From Propionibacteriaceae bacterium (GTDB taxonomy: Bacteria > Actinomycetota > Actinomycetes > Propionibacteriales > Propionibacteriaceae), in NCBI GenBank assembly GCA_031265875.1, contig JAISCA010000031.1, forward strand, positions 100,322 through 164,321: 64,000 nt of DNA. The letters run 5' to 3'. This document shows, piece after piece, positions 7,846-22,116 of the stretch. Each line of letters starts with the position of its first letter. The stretch's first letter is position 1. A model generated the notes under the pieces. That model saw only the letters and a list, made by a program, of their open reading frames with translations. It searched no databases and was not told the origin of the DNA. The position numbers and the translations under genes were made by a program.

Positions 7846-9189
7846 TCAGCCCCGGACCAGGGGATGGGCCGCCCGGCGGCGTTGCCGTTCCCATTGGGCC
7901 GCCCGGGCGTCGTCCGGGGCCAGTGGCGCCCGGACCGGGGCGACCAGCCGCTCCGCCGGATCGAAGGGAGCCACCGGGTCGGGGGTGAGACGACGCCCGC
8001 CGATGACGATCTCCAGCCGCCGGTCCAAGGCCGTCAGGTCGGCCAAGGGGTCGCCCGCCACCACGATCAGGTCGGCCGCGTACCCCGGCTCCAGCACCCC
8101 GGTCAGTCCGGCCAGCCCGACCGCCGCCGCCCCGCGCGAGGTGGCGGCGATCAAGACCTCGGCCCGCGGCAGGCCGGCCGCCTCCAACTGGCGCAAGCCC
8201 CAGGTGTAAGCGCTGGCCGGCAGGACCGCCCCGATGTCGTGGCCGACCACGATCTGGACGCCGTGCTGATAGAGCTGGTAGGCCCGGGCGGCGAAGCTCT
8301 CGCCGGCCACCGGCGGATAGGTCGGCACCGCCGAGTGGTCGACGTAGACGCCGCGCCGGGCCAACAGGTCGGCCAACGCGGGGTCGAAGGCGGTCCGCCC
8401 GTCCGGTCCCACGAAGCTGGCGTGGGCGATGTAGTCGACGCCAGCCTCGGCCACCCGGCGGATGCCCTCGACGCCGTGGGCGTGGGCGGCCACATGCAGC
8501 CCCAAACGATGGGCGTCGTCGATCAGGGCCCGGAACTCCTCGACCGTGAACTGGGCGTTCCACGGCGCCGTCGAATGGGACATGAAACCACCGGTCGCCA
8601 TCACCTTGACGGCGTCCGTGCCGGCTTTGTGGTGCTGGCGCACCCGCCGCCGTAACTCCGGGATGGAGTCGGCCTCGGATCCGGCGTACCAGCCATGGCC
8701 ACCGGTCAAGGTGATGGGTGGGCCGGCCGCCACGATCCTGGGCCCGTCCACCAGACCGGCCCGGACGGCCTCGCGCAGAGCCACGTCGACGTAGTCTTTG
8801 GCTCCCAAAGACTGCACCGTGGTGACCCCGACCGAGGCCAGTTGGCGGGCGATCTTGACCGCGGACAGGGTCTCCCAGGCCACGGCCTGTTGGGCCGGGT
8901 CGGGCACGTCGGGCTGGGCCACGCGACTATACGAGCCGAGGTGGGCGTGGGTCTCGACCAAGCCGGGCAGGATGGTGGCGTCGCCGTAGTCCTGGCTGGG
9001 CCAGCCGGCGTAGGCCGCCGGCAACTCCACCCGGGGACCGGCCCAGACCACCTGACCGGCGGCGATGGCGACGGCGGCGGCCGCGACCTGGCTGGTCTGG
9101 GCGCCGCTGAAGAGGCGGTCGGCCAATAGGACGCGGTCCGGCGCCGCGGCCAGCGGGGCGTCGACCGCCCGTGAGGCGACGATGGCCAT
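7846..9189 (-). CDS. Amidohydrolase family protein (imidazolonepropionase/prolidase-like)
   Basis: A metal-dependent hydrolase of 447 residues. Features: ILPGLVETHAHLGSY (HxH metal site), KVMATGGFMSH (the Lys position of the binuclear class), VAAHAHGVEGIRRVAEAGVDYIAHAS (two metal His sites) and VVGHDIGAVLP (catalytic Asp). The C-terminus has the usual AGYAADLIVVAGDPLADL strand that returns to the small beta domain. Substrate unknown; this subgroup includes Xaa-Pro dipeptidases and organophosphate or carbamate hydrolases. ATG 9189 is preceded by GAGGAAG; the frame stays open upstream only because the 117-bp repeat carries no stop. Confidence 0.88.
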   Translation of the reverse strand: MAIVASRAVDAPLAAAPDRVLLADRLFSGAQTSQVAAAAVAIAAGQVVWAGPRVELPAAYAGWPSQDYGDATILPGLVETHAHLGSYSRVAQPDVPDPAQQAVAWETLSAVKIARQLASVGVTTVQSLGAKDYVDVALREAVRAGLVDGPRIVAAGPPITLTGGHGWYAGSEADSIPELRRRVRQHHKAGTDAVKVMATGGFMSHSTAPWNAQFTVEEFRALIDDAHRLGLHVAAHAHGVEGIRRVAEAGVDYIAHASFVGPDGRTAFDPALADLLARRGVYVDHSAVPTYPPVAGESFAARAYQLYQHGVQIVVGHDIGAVLPASAYTWGLRQLEAAGLPRAEVLIAATSRGAAAVGLAGLTGVLEPGYAADLIVVAGDPLADLTALDRRLEIVIGGRRLTPDPVAPFDPAERLVAPVRAPLAPDDARAAQWERQRRRAAHPLVRG

Positions 9190-9214
9190 CTCAGTCACTT
9201 CCTCTCTGAGCGCT

Positions 9215-9329
9215 CTAGAAGCCCCAAAAAGTGTCCTCCCTCCGCTTCGCTCCGGTCCGGTACTTTCCGGGGACCCCGAGAAGCCAAAACTCGGTTCATT
9301 CGTCGAAGTCTCAGATTCCTGGTGAAGCA
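9215..9329 (+). repeat. 117-bp interspersed element, copy A
   Basis: Begins CTAGAAGCCCCAAAAAGTGT and ends near GTGAAGCAAG. It shares most of its length with copies B, C and D, and its 3' part (GTCTCAGATTCCTGG) groups it with copy C. It sits 26 bp upstream of the amidohydrolase start, reading away from the gene. Confidence 0.9.
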
Positions 9330-9343
9330 AGTCCGAGCCGGGC

Positions 9344-10426
9344 TCATGCGAAGGTCCAGCGTTCGGCCGACCCACCGCCGCCGGGGCCGGGGGCGACGGG
9401 CGATCCGGTCAGGCCGGAGCGGTCGACCGGCTCGCTCCAAGCCGCCAGGGTCTCGGCCGGTGGGCGTAGCTGGTAGCCCTGGGGGCCGAAGCCGGAGCGG
9501 GCTAAGTACTGTCCGGTCTGATCCGGGGCCCAGCCTAGGTAGTACTGCTCCTGCTGGTCGGCCAAGCCTTGGGCGAAGAGGTCGCGGGCGTAGTCCCACA
9601 GGTGGGGGAAGTCCCAGACCTGCTTGGTGGCGGCCTCGCCGAAGCGCTCGGCCAAAGCTGGGCGGTAGCTGCGCTCGAAGCTGGACAAGGTCTGGAATAG
9701 GCGCACGTCGGAGTCGGTCAAGCGGTCGCCGAAGAGGTAACGCCTAGTCGACAGACGGAAGTCATAGTCGGCCAGGCGGGCGTAGTAGACGTCGAAGGCG
9801 ACCCGGGCGGCGGCCTCGCCGCGGGCGAAGACGACCTTGTAGGTGCCATTGTTAACGTCGTCGAAGATCTGCTGATTGAGCAAGTCGATCTCTGGGCGCA
9901 GGTCGCCGGGGTAGAGATCGGGCGCGTCCGGCCGGTGGTACGGCCGCCAGACCGTCTCCCAATCCTGCGGCAGCAGATGGTAATTGTTGGACACCACCAA
10001 TCCGGTCTGACCGTCGATGACGGTGGGCGAGGTGGCCCGGCCCTGGTAGGCGGGGTCGGTCCGCTCGTAGAAGCCGTTCAGGTGGTCGTAGCCGAAACGC
10101 TGACGGATGTCGTTGCCCTGTTCGGCGATGATCCAACCGACCTCGTCCTTGCCGGTCAAGAGGTAGAAGGGCACCTGCTCGGTCAGGCCGAGCAGACGTA
10201 ACAAGATGTTCTGACGCCGGGCCCAGCCGCAACCGAGCGAGCCCAGAATGAAATAGCGGCCGGGCTCGACCGGAGCCTGGTCCGGACCCGGGCCGAAACG
10301 GGTGTTGAACCAATTGCGCTGGCGGACGAAGGCGCCGTCTAAGGTGCGCTCGGGGGTGGGCCCGTCGCCGGCCAAAGGCTCGACGAAAGGAGCGGCCGCA
10401 GCGTTAGGGGTGGCGGGAGTGGTCAT
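9344..10426 (-). CDS. Glutathionyl-hydroquinone reductase-like (xi-class GST) protein
   Basis: A 360-residue thiol-dependent reductase of the ECM4/YqjG family, which reduces thiol-conjugated hydroquinones. Family signs: the N-terminal thioredoxin-fold active site GCGWARRQNILLRLLGL (catalytic Cys near residue 65; the common CPWA is CGWA here), SNNYH in the thiol-binding segment, DVNNGTYKVVFA, and GDRLTDSDVRLFQTL in the all-alpha domain. Since the genome encodes mycothiol rather than obvious glutathione enzymes, the natural thiol is probably mycothiol (inference). Repeat copies flank the gene on both sides. Confidence 0.85.
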   Translation of the reverse strand: MTTPATPNAAAAPFVEPLAGDGPTPERTLDGAFVRQRNWFNTRFGPGPDQAPVEPGRYFILGSLGCGWARRQNILLRLLGLTEQVPFYLLTGKDEVGWIIAEQGNDIRQRFGYDHLNGFYERTDPAYQGRATSPTVIDGQTGLVVSNNYHLLPQDWETVWRPYHRPDAPDLYPGDLRPEIDLLNQQIFDDVNNGTYKVVFARGEAAARVAFDVYYARLADYDFRLSTRRYLFGDRLTDSDVRLFQTLSSFERSYRPALAERFGEAATKQVWDFPHLWDYARDLFAQGLADQQEQYYLGWAPDQTGQYLARSGFGPQGYQLRPPAETLAAWSEPVDRSGLTGSPVAPGPGGGGSAERWTFA

Positions 10427-10457
10427 GATGGTCTCTTCTCTGTGTCTGGTGGGGGTT

Positions 10458-10573
10458 CTAGAAGCCCCAAAAGTGTCCTCCCTCCGCTACGCTCCGGTCC
10501 GGTACTTTTCGGGGACTCCGAGAAACCGAAACTCGGCTCATTCGTCGAAGTTTCAAACACTTAGTGAAGCTAG
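10458..10573 (+). repeat. 117-bp interspersed element, copy B
   Basis: Starts CTAGAAGCCCCAAAAGTG and ends AGTGAAGCTAG, 116 bp, with CTAG at both ends. Its 3' part (GTTTCAAACACTTAGTG) groups it with copy D. It lies 32 bp upstream of the start of the reductase gene, pointing away from it. Confidence 0.9.
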
Positions 10574-10980
10574 GGGAGCCGTCGTCGCGGCCCGAGGCGA
10601 CTGCGGGGGACGCGGGTGGTTCACACCGAGACGGCGACGATCCGTCCCCTAACCGAAGATCAGCTAGCGCGTCACAGACACAGACGACAACACACCGGGT
10701 TCAACACGGTCTCAACCATGACGCCCTCCCCTGGTGGCTTTGAAACTACGGCTGGCCGCGAACGCCCAACCCAATGTAGACGAATGTATACACGATTGAG
10801 GCGAACGTCAAGCGCTTGCGCTTGTAAGAGAGCCGATTGAGTGTTAGAGGCCCGCCAGGGCCGAGACACACGATTGAGGCGAACGTCAAGCGCGTTGGCG
10901 CTTGTAAGACCGTTTCTGGCCATGTTTGAGCGCACTGGATAAGCTTTGGCCAATCCACTCGGGGGAACGGGGAGATCGTC
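10574..10980. other. 407-bp intergenic region before the Ig-like gene
   Basis: The first 200 bp show nothing recognisable. From 10791 two copies of the covarying-hairpin repeat follow in tandem, and GGGGAG (about 10969-10974) is the likely ribosome site for the gene at 10981. Confidence 0.6.
10791..10912 (+). repeat. Covarying double-hairpin repeat, copies 1 and 2
   Basis: Copy 1 (10791-10864) has hairpin I AAGCGC-TT-GCGCTT (10810-10823), the spacer GAGCCGATTGAGTGTT and hairpin II GGCCC-GCCA-GGGCC (10849-10862). Copy 2 (10869-10912) repeats the first half, CACGATTGAGGCGAACGTC with AAGCGC-GTTG-GCGCTT, and then diverges. Further copies are at 40759, 57473 and, reversed, 35271. Confidence 0.8.
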
Positions 10981-12129
10981 ATGCTCTGGCACACCGGCGT
11001 CCTGCGCCGGAAGTTCGGTGCGATCGGAGGGGGCGTCAAGCGGGGCGTCGGCCGCCGGCCCAGCCATTGGTTGATCGGCTGCCTGCTGGCCCTGTCCTAC
11101 TGCGGCCTGATCGCCGTCCCCAGCGCTTGGGCCGCGCCTCAGAGCTGCGCCCTCCAGATCACCAACCATGCCCCCGTGGACACCACCGTTTACCTGGTCG
11201 AGGGCGTCATCCGCGACGCCTCCAACCAACCCGTCGTCGGCGTCACCGTCAACGTTCTGATCGACGCCGTCCAGGTCGCCTCCGGCTCGACCGGTCCGAC
11301 TGGCTTCTCCATTCGGATACCCCGTCCGACCCCGGGCAGCCACGCTCTGTCGGCCCAATGGGTCGGCAACGATCAGTGGGGCCCGTCCAGCCGGTCGCAG
11401 CAGATCGAGGTGCCCGCCCCTCTCACGACCGAGATCAGCCTGACGGTCACCCCCACCACGGTCTCGCCCGGTAGCACCTTTACCGTCAATGGAACCTTGA
11501 CTAGCCGAGGCAGTCCCGTCGCCGACGCTCTGATCGAGGTCGGACTGTCTTGGGGCGGCGACAGCCCAGCCACCGCCATGACAGCCGGCGATGGGGCCTT
11601 CGACCTCTTTCTGGGCGTGCCCGAAGGCGAGAACCCGCCCAATGGGCTGTCCGTCATCGCCCGCTTCGCCGGCGACGGCTACTACCCCGCCACCAGCCGG
11701 GACGTCCAACTGACCCTGAGCGTCCCAACGCCGTCCCCCACCCCCGAGACCAGCCCCACGCCGAGTGAGTCGGCCTCGCCTCTGCCCGCTAGTTCGGCCT
11801 CAGCCTCGGCCAGCGCCTCCGCCGGGCCGGCCCGGTCGACCCACTTCGACTACACCTCGCCTCTGTTCATCCTGGCCATGGTCTTTTTCGTCGTGGTCAC
11901 CCTGGCCACCGGCACACTGCTGGTGATCGCCGTGGTGTCACGCCGGAACACCGCCCTGGCGGCCGACGAGCGCCGGGGCTTCGGCTCCAATTTCGGCTCG
12001 GGCGAGGCCGACGACGAGGATCTGGCCGACTTGGACGACATCGGACCGGACGAGGCCGGCCCCGCTGCCGCGGACGCCGCTCAGGCGCCCGCGAGCCCGC
12101 CGGATCCTGGACCGCCGCCTCAGCTCTAA
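10981..12129 (+). CDS. Cell-surface Ig-like domain membrane protein
   Basis: Function unknown. 382 residues: a long basic n-region (about 30 residues) then a hydrophobic stretch ending PSAWAAP, a signal peptide; two Ig-like beta domains (about 50-130 and 135-235; the second has TTVSPGSTFTVNGTLTSRGS typical of carboxypeptidase-regulatory or Big-type folds); a Pro/Ser/Thr linker; one membrane helix (about 300-325: FILAMVFFVVVTLATGTLLV); and an acidic cytoplasmic tail rich in Asp, Glu, Pro and Ala. Topology therefore is outside-in, anchored by one helix. The first codons (VLRRKFGAIGG) resemble an intergenic repeat seen at 13935 and 54430, so the N-terminus may have been built from repeat DNA. 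Confidence 0.75.
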   Translation: MLWHTGVLRRKFGAIGGGVKRGVGRRPSHWLIGCLLALSYCGLIAVPSAWAAPQSCALQITNHAPVDTTVYLVEGVIRDASNQPVVGVTVNVLIDAVQVASGSTGPTGFSIRIPRPTPGSHALSAQWVGNDQWGPSSRSQQIEVPAPLTTEISLTVTPTTVSPGSTFTVNGTLTSRGSPVADALIEVGLSWGGDSPATAMTAGDGAFDLFLGVPEGENPPNGLSVIARFAGDGYYPATSRDVQLTLSVPTPSPTPETSPTPSESASPLPASSASASASASAGPARSTHFDYTSPLFILAMVFFVVVTLATGTLLVIAVVSRRNTALAADERRGFGSNFGSGEADDEDLADLDDIGPDEAGPAAADAAQAPASPPDPGPPPQL

Positions 12130-12290
12130 TGGAGTGTCGCAGCTAGAAGTTGGGTTATGAGCGGTGTCGGACGGTGTCGATGGCAAGGCGGAGGGGGAGG
12201 CGGGCTGGACGCCCGCCGACTGACGACAACGCCGCCAGCGGCGTCGCCCGGCGACGCGAATCCGACGTTTTAGCTGCAACGCTCCACTAG
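12126..12290. mobile_element. MITE-like element with 20-bp terminal inverted repeats
   Basis: The ends CTAATGGAGTGTCGCAGCTA (12126-12145) and TAGCTGCAACGCTCCACTAG (12271-12290) are inverted repeats with 3 mismatches in 20. The 165-bp interior has no coding potential. The left end overlaps the stop codon of the Ig-like gene (TAA at 12127-12129). No target duplication is certain. Confidence 0.6.
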
Positions 12291-12470
12291 GACCTGCGGC
12301 GGCTGGCTGGCGCGGCCCGCGTCCCACCCTCCGCGCCACCCCTGCTCCCGCAGCGGCCGGACGCGGACCACCCTGGGCGGCGGCTGTCCAGGGTCACCGC
12401 TCCAACACCCGATCGTCACTTGGCTCGGTTATCATCCGAATTTCCGGGACCCGTCACCAGGAGGACCGCG
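12291..12470. other. Upstream region of citrate synthase
   Basis: 180 bp without a gene. GGTTATCAT at about 12428 may include a -10 box; otherwise only the AGGAGG ribosome site at 12459-12464 is recognisable. Confidence 0.4.
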
Positions 12471-13789
<1,319 letters not shown>

Positions 13790-13814
<25 letters not shown>

Positions 13815-13930
13815 CGCTGACCACAGCGCTGGCCGTAAGTGCTCAGTCGCCGCACTTCTCCGCCGATCGGTGGGTTACGACAACCGACACGCCCGTAGCG
13901 CTGGTCGCAAGTGCTCGATCGGCGCACTTC
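13790..13930 (+). repeat. Tandem pair of GTGTCGG-type intergenic repeats
   Basis: Two units, 13790-13857 and 13873-13930, both running GGTTACGAC, ACCGACACGCC, GTAGCGCTG, AAGTGCTC and CGCACTTC. The first unit overlaps the end of gltA, whose TAG stop is at 13812-13814. Related pieces occur near 26330, 26735, 43430 and 57410. Confidence 0.75.
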
Positions 13931-13955
13931 CGCCGCGAACTTCCGGCGGGGGACA

Positions 13956-18878
<4,923 letters not shown>

Positions 18879-18959
18879 CGACCCTATCTTGCCCGGACCC
18901 TCTGACAGTCGTCACGGACTCCCGGGGACCCGGTTGCCCGGTCGAGGTACAGTTCGGCC

Positions 18960-20198
18960 ATGCGCGTTCGTCGGCGGCTCCGTGTCGCCATGGTCTCGAT
19001 GCACACTTCGCCCATCGATGCGGCCGGATCGGGCGACGCCGGCGGTATGAACGTGGTGGAGTTCAATCTGGCCCACGCCCTGGCCGCCTTGGGCCACCGC
19101 GTCGATCTCATCACCCGGCGCTGCCAGCCCGATCAGCCGGACCGTCAAACCTTGGCCCCAGGCGTCGACCTGATCCACCTCGACGCCGGTCCCGCCCAGC
19201 CCCTGGCCAAATCCGCCATCGACGCCCACATCCCCCAGTTCTCGGCCGGCTTGGGCCAGCTCCAGCCCTACGACCTGGTCCACTCCCAGCATTGGATGTC
19301 AGGGGTCGCCGCCCTGCCTTGGGCCCGGGCCTGGGGCGCGCCGCACGCCCAGAGCTACCATTCGGTGGCGGCCCGCCCCGGCTCGGCCCTGAGCGAGGGG
19401 GAGCCGCCCGAATCGCCCGCCCGGGTGCCGGGAGAGGCCCGTTTGGCGGTCGAGTCCGACCTGGTGGTGGCGATCTCGGCGGCTGAGGCCGGCACCGTCA
19501 TCACCCGTTGCGGAGCCGACCCGGCCCGGGTCGCCATCGTCCCGCCCGGGGTCGACCACGATCTCTTCCGGCCCGCCCGGCCCGGTCAGTTCGACCACGG
19601 CTTAGAGGCCCGGCTGGCTCCGCACGGCCGGGGGTACGCCTTCTTCGCCGCCCGGCTGCAACCGCTCAAGGGGCCCGATCTGGCCATCGCCGCCTTGGCC
19701 CACGTCTGCGAGGGCATCCGGCCCGACCTCGTCATCGCCGGGGCCGACAGCCCCGACTTCGCCGCCTACAGCGACTACCTGCGGCAGTTGACCGTAGACC
19801 TGGAACTGGAGCCGTACGTCCGCTTCGTCGGGGCCCAGGACCGGGCCAGCCTGGCCGGCCTGCTGCGCCAAGCCAAGTTGACTCTGGTGCCCAGCCACTC
19901 CGAGACCTTCGGCCTGGTCGCCTTGGAATCGGCCGCCTGCGGCACCCCGGTCATCGCGGCCGCCGCCGGCGGTCTGCGCGAGGCCGTCGTCCACGGCGAG
20001 TCCGGCCAGCTGATGGACTCCCGCCAGCCGGAGGACTGGGGCGTGGCCATGATCAAGCTGCTCGGCAATCGGCGCTTGCTCGAGCGTATGGGGGTGGTGG
20101 CCGAGGTCCACGCCCGCCGTTTCACCTGGGCCGGCATGGCCGAACAACTCGACCGGTTGTACCACCAACTCTTGGACTCTAAGGCGGCATCGTCATGA
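18960..20198 (+). CDS. mshA: MshA-like glycosyltransferase (GT4)
   Basis: Predicted first step of mycothiol synthesis: GlcNAc transfer from UDP-GlcNAc to inositol 3-phosphate. 412 residues, GT-B fold. The N-terminus VAMVSMHTSPIDAAGSGDAGGMNV carries the MshA fingerprint (GDAGGMNV); the C-terminal half has FFAARLQPLKGPDLAI, VPSHSETFGLVALESAACGTPVIA (E-x7-E). TACAGT at 18948-18953 ends 6 nt before the ATG, so leaderless expression is likely. An ATGA overlap couples it to the deacetylase gene, supporting the pathway role. A related GT4 with another acceptor is not excluded. Confidence 0.82.
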   Translation: MRVRRRLRVAMVSMHTSPIDAAGSGDAGGMNVVEFNLAHALAALGHRVDLITRRCQPDQPDRQTLAPGVDLIHLDAGPAQPLAKSAIDAHIPQFSAGLGQLQPYDLVHSQHWMSGVAALPWARAWGAPHAQSYHSVAARPGSALSEGEPPESPARVPGEARLAVESDLVVAISAAEAGTVITRCGADPARVAIVPPGVDHDLFRPARPGQFDHGLEARLAPHGRGYAFFAARLQPLKGPDLAIAALAHVCEGIRPDLVIAGADSPDFAAYSDYLRQLTVDLELEPYVRFVGAQDRASLAGLLRQAKLTLVPSHSETFGLVALESAACGTPVIAAAAGGLREAVVHGESGQLMDSRQPEDWGVAMIKLLGNRRLLERMGVVAEVHARRFTWAGMAEQLDRLYHQLLDSKAASS

Positions 20199-20962
20199 GG
20201 TTTCTCTTCCTCCACGCCCACCCGGACGACGAGACCCTGGTCTCCGGCAGTCTCATCCTGGCGCTCAAGCGATTGGGACAGGACTGCCTGGTCCTGACCG
20301 CCACGCGGGGCGAGCAGGGCGAACCGGCCACCCCCATTGACAAAGAAACATTGGCCAATGAGCGGTTGTCTGAGCGGGCCCAAGCTTTGGCCCAGCTGGG
20401 GGCGACCGACGCCGGTTTCCTGGGTCAGCCGCCCAACCGGGAGCTGGGCCGCTCCTGCCGTAACTACGGCGACTCCGGCATGGCCTGGGTGACAGCCACG
20501 GTGGCCGGGCCGAGCCGTCGCGCCCCCAACAACGCCTTGTCCCGCGCTCCCCTGCCCGAAGTCGTGTCCGACGTGGCCCAGGCCGCCCAGCACTGGGGGG
20601 CCGACCTGCTGGTGTCGTATGACCGCCACGGCGGTTATTGCCACCCCGACCATGTCCGCTGCCATCACGCCATGGTCGCGGCGGCCCGTCTGACCGGGCT
20701 GCCCTGGGCTCAGATCGTCCACCAGCCCGACCGGCTGGGCCGGGGCGTGCCCGATCCCCAGGCCGCCGCCCAGGCGACTTGGTTCGAAGCCGGCGTGGAC
20801 CGGGACCGTCTGATCGCCGCCCACCACTGCTACGCCAGCCAGTTCAGCCTGACCGACCGGGGCGTGCTGCACGTCGGCGGCCAGATCGACCCTCTGCAGA
20901 CCCGCCTGGGACTGTGGCCCTATTCGCCGGAGTGGCCGTCCGAGCGAGCCAAAGCTGCCTGA
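20195..20962 (+). CDS. PIG-L (LmbE) family deacetylase, mycothiol-pathway candidate
   Basis: 255-residue zinc hydrolase. Zinc motif AHPDDE near residue 8-13 and the third ligand in GGYCHPDHVRCHHAM; TATRGEQGEP matches the TRGEEGE segment of MshB/Mca enzymes. It starts on the ATGA overlapping mshA, so it most likely removes the acetyl group from GlcNAc-inositol (MshB role). MshB and Mca cannot be separated by eye, and the length is somewhat short for either, so no symbol is given. Confidence 0.8.
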   Translation: MRFLFLHAHPDDETLVSGSLILALKRLGQDCLVLTATRGEQGEPATPIDKETLANERLSERAQALAQLGATDAGFLGQPPNRELGRSCRNYGDSGMAWVTATVAGPSRRAPNNALSRAPLPEVVSDVAQAAQHWGADLLVSYDRHGGYCHPDHVRCHHAMVAAARLTGLPWAQIVHQPDRLGRGVPDPQAAAQATWFEAGVDRDRLIAAHHCYASQFSLTDRGVLHVGGQIDPLQTRLGLWPYSPEWPSERAKAA

Positions 20963-21062
20963 CCGCTGGTCCGCCCGACCGTTCGACCGTTCCTACGCAG
21001 CCGGCTCCACCCCGCCGCCGCCCGCTCCCCCCTGACCGGGGCGACGGCGCCAAGATGGCGTC

Positions 21063-21809
21063 ATGACGTCAGACCTCCAGCCGGCCAGCCTGGACCAGGC
21101 GGCGCGAGCCCTGCAAGACCTGATCGACGCCAGCCAGAAGGTGGTCTTCTTCGGCGGCGCCGGGGTCTCGACCGAGTCGGGCATCCCCGACTTCAGGAGC
21201 CAGGACGGCCTCTACGCCCAGCAATACGACTTCCCACCCGAAGTCATCCTCTCGCGCACCTTCTTCGAGGCCCGTCCGGATGAGTTCTTCCGCTTCTACC
21301 GCGATCGTGTCCTGCACCCCGCGGCCCAACCCAACCCGGCCCACCTGAAACTGGCCGAGTTGGAGCGGGCCGGCCGGCTCAGCGCGGTCGTGACCCAGAA
21401 CATCGACGGCCTGCACCAAGCCGCCGGCAGCCTGAACGTGATCGAATTGCACGGCTCGGTCCACCGCAACCACTGCCGGCGCTGCGGCCGGTCCTGCGGC
21501 CTGGAGCGGATGATGGACGGCTCTAGCCGGCCGCTCTGCCCCTGCGGCGGTGTCATCGAACCGGACGTGGTGTTGTACGAGGACCCGCTGGACGGGCCCA
21601 CCGTCGAGGCCGCCCTCGCCGCCATCCGGACGGCCGACTGCCTGATCATCGGCGGCACCTCGCTGGTGGTCTACCCGGCGGCCGGTCTGGTCGACCATTT
21701 CCGGGGCCAGCGTTTGGCCGTGGTCAACCGCTCCGGCGCCGGCGGGCGCTCCGACGGTCTCGTCGTGACCTGGCCGATCGGGCAGGTCTTCGCCCGCCTA
21801 CGGGCCTGA
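21063..21809 (+). CDS. cobB: NAD-dependent protein deacylase (sirtuin, Sir2/CobB type)
   Basis: Removes acyl groups from lysines using NAD. 248 residues. NAD site [31 protein letters not shown], catalytic His in [13 protein letters not shown], and the zinc ribbon CRRC ... CPCGG (four Cys). [15 protein letters not shown] and VVNRS close the Rossmann fold. It carries the Tyr/Arg-poor class III-like loop (no clear desuccinylase pair seen). About 100 bp separates it from the deacetylase gene; no shared role is implied. Confidence 0.93.
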   Translation: MTSDLQPASLDQAARALQDLIDASQKVVFFGGAGVSTESGIPDFRSQDGLYAQQYDFPPEVILSRTFFEARPDEFFRFYRDRVLHPAAQPNPAHLKLAELERAGRLSAVVTQNIDGLHQAAGSLNVIELHGSVHRNHCRRCGRSCGLERMMDGSSRPLCPCGGVIEPDVVLYEDPLDGPTVEAALAAIRTADCLIIGGTSLVVYPAAGLVDHFRGQRLAVVNRSGAGGRSDGLVVTWPIGQVFARLRA

Positions 21810-21936
21810 TCGCGCTCTCCTCCGGAGCGCTCTCGGAGAGTTCTGACGACCGTCGGACGAGATCTGAGACGAGCCGGCGCCGCACCCGGGTCCACCGGAT
21901 GGGACCGACTCTGGAGCCGGAGCCGGAACCCAGGAC

Positions 21937-22108
21937 ACTAGTGTCGCGTTAGGGAAATGTCTGACGCTGCGCTGCGCCAGCCGGGGTCCCTGGCGGCGCC
22001 CACGGGCCCGTCTGAACAGGTCCAGTGTTCAGACGACCCCTCCGCCTGGCCAGACACCCCACCTGACCCAGGCTCGCCTATCAACCACCTCCCTAACACG
22101 ACACTAGT
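21937..22108. mobile_element. MITE-like element with 19-bp terminal inverted repeats
   Basis: Ends ACTAGTGTCGCGTTAGGGA (21937-21955) and TCCCTAACACGACACTAGT (22090-22108) are inverted repeats with a single mismatch. The 172-bp element contains a hairpin GTCTGAAC/GTTCAGAC in its middle and no gene. Its right end supplies TAGTCT, a -10 box 6 nt before the next gene. Confidence 0.7.
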
Positions 22109-22116
22109 CTGGGGCC

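Noticed and set aside
9190..9375. Longer N-terminus for the amidohydrolase
   Set aside because: The 62 extra residues are the translated 117-bp repeat; a ribosome site and family start are at 9189.
11938..12339. 133-residue minus-strand frame
   Set aside because: Overlaps the Ig-like gene tail and the MITE-like element; no coding signs.
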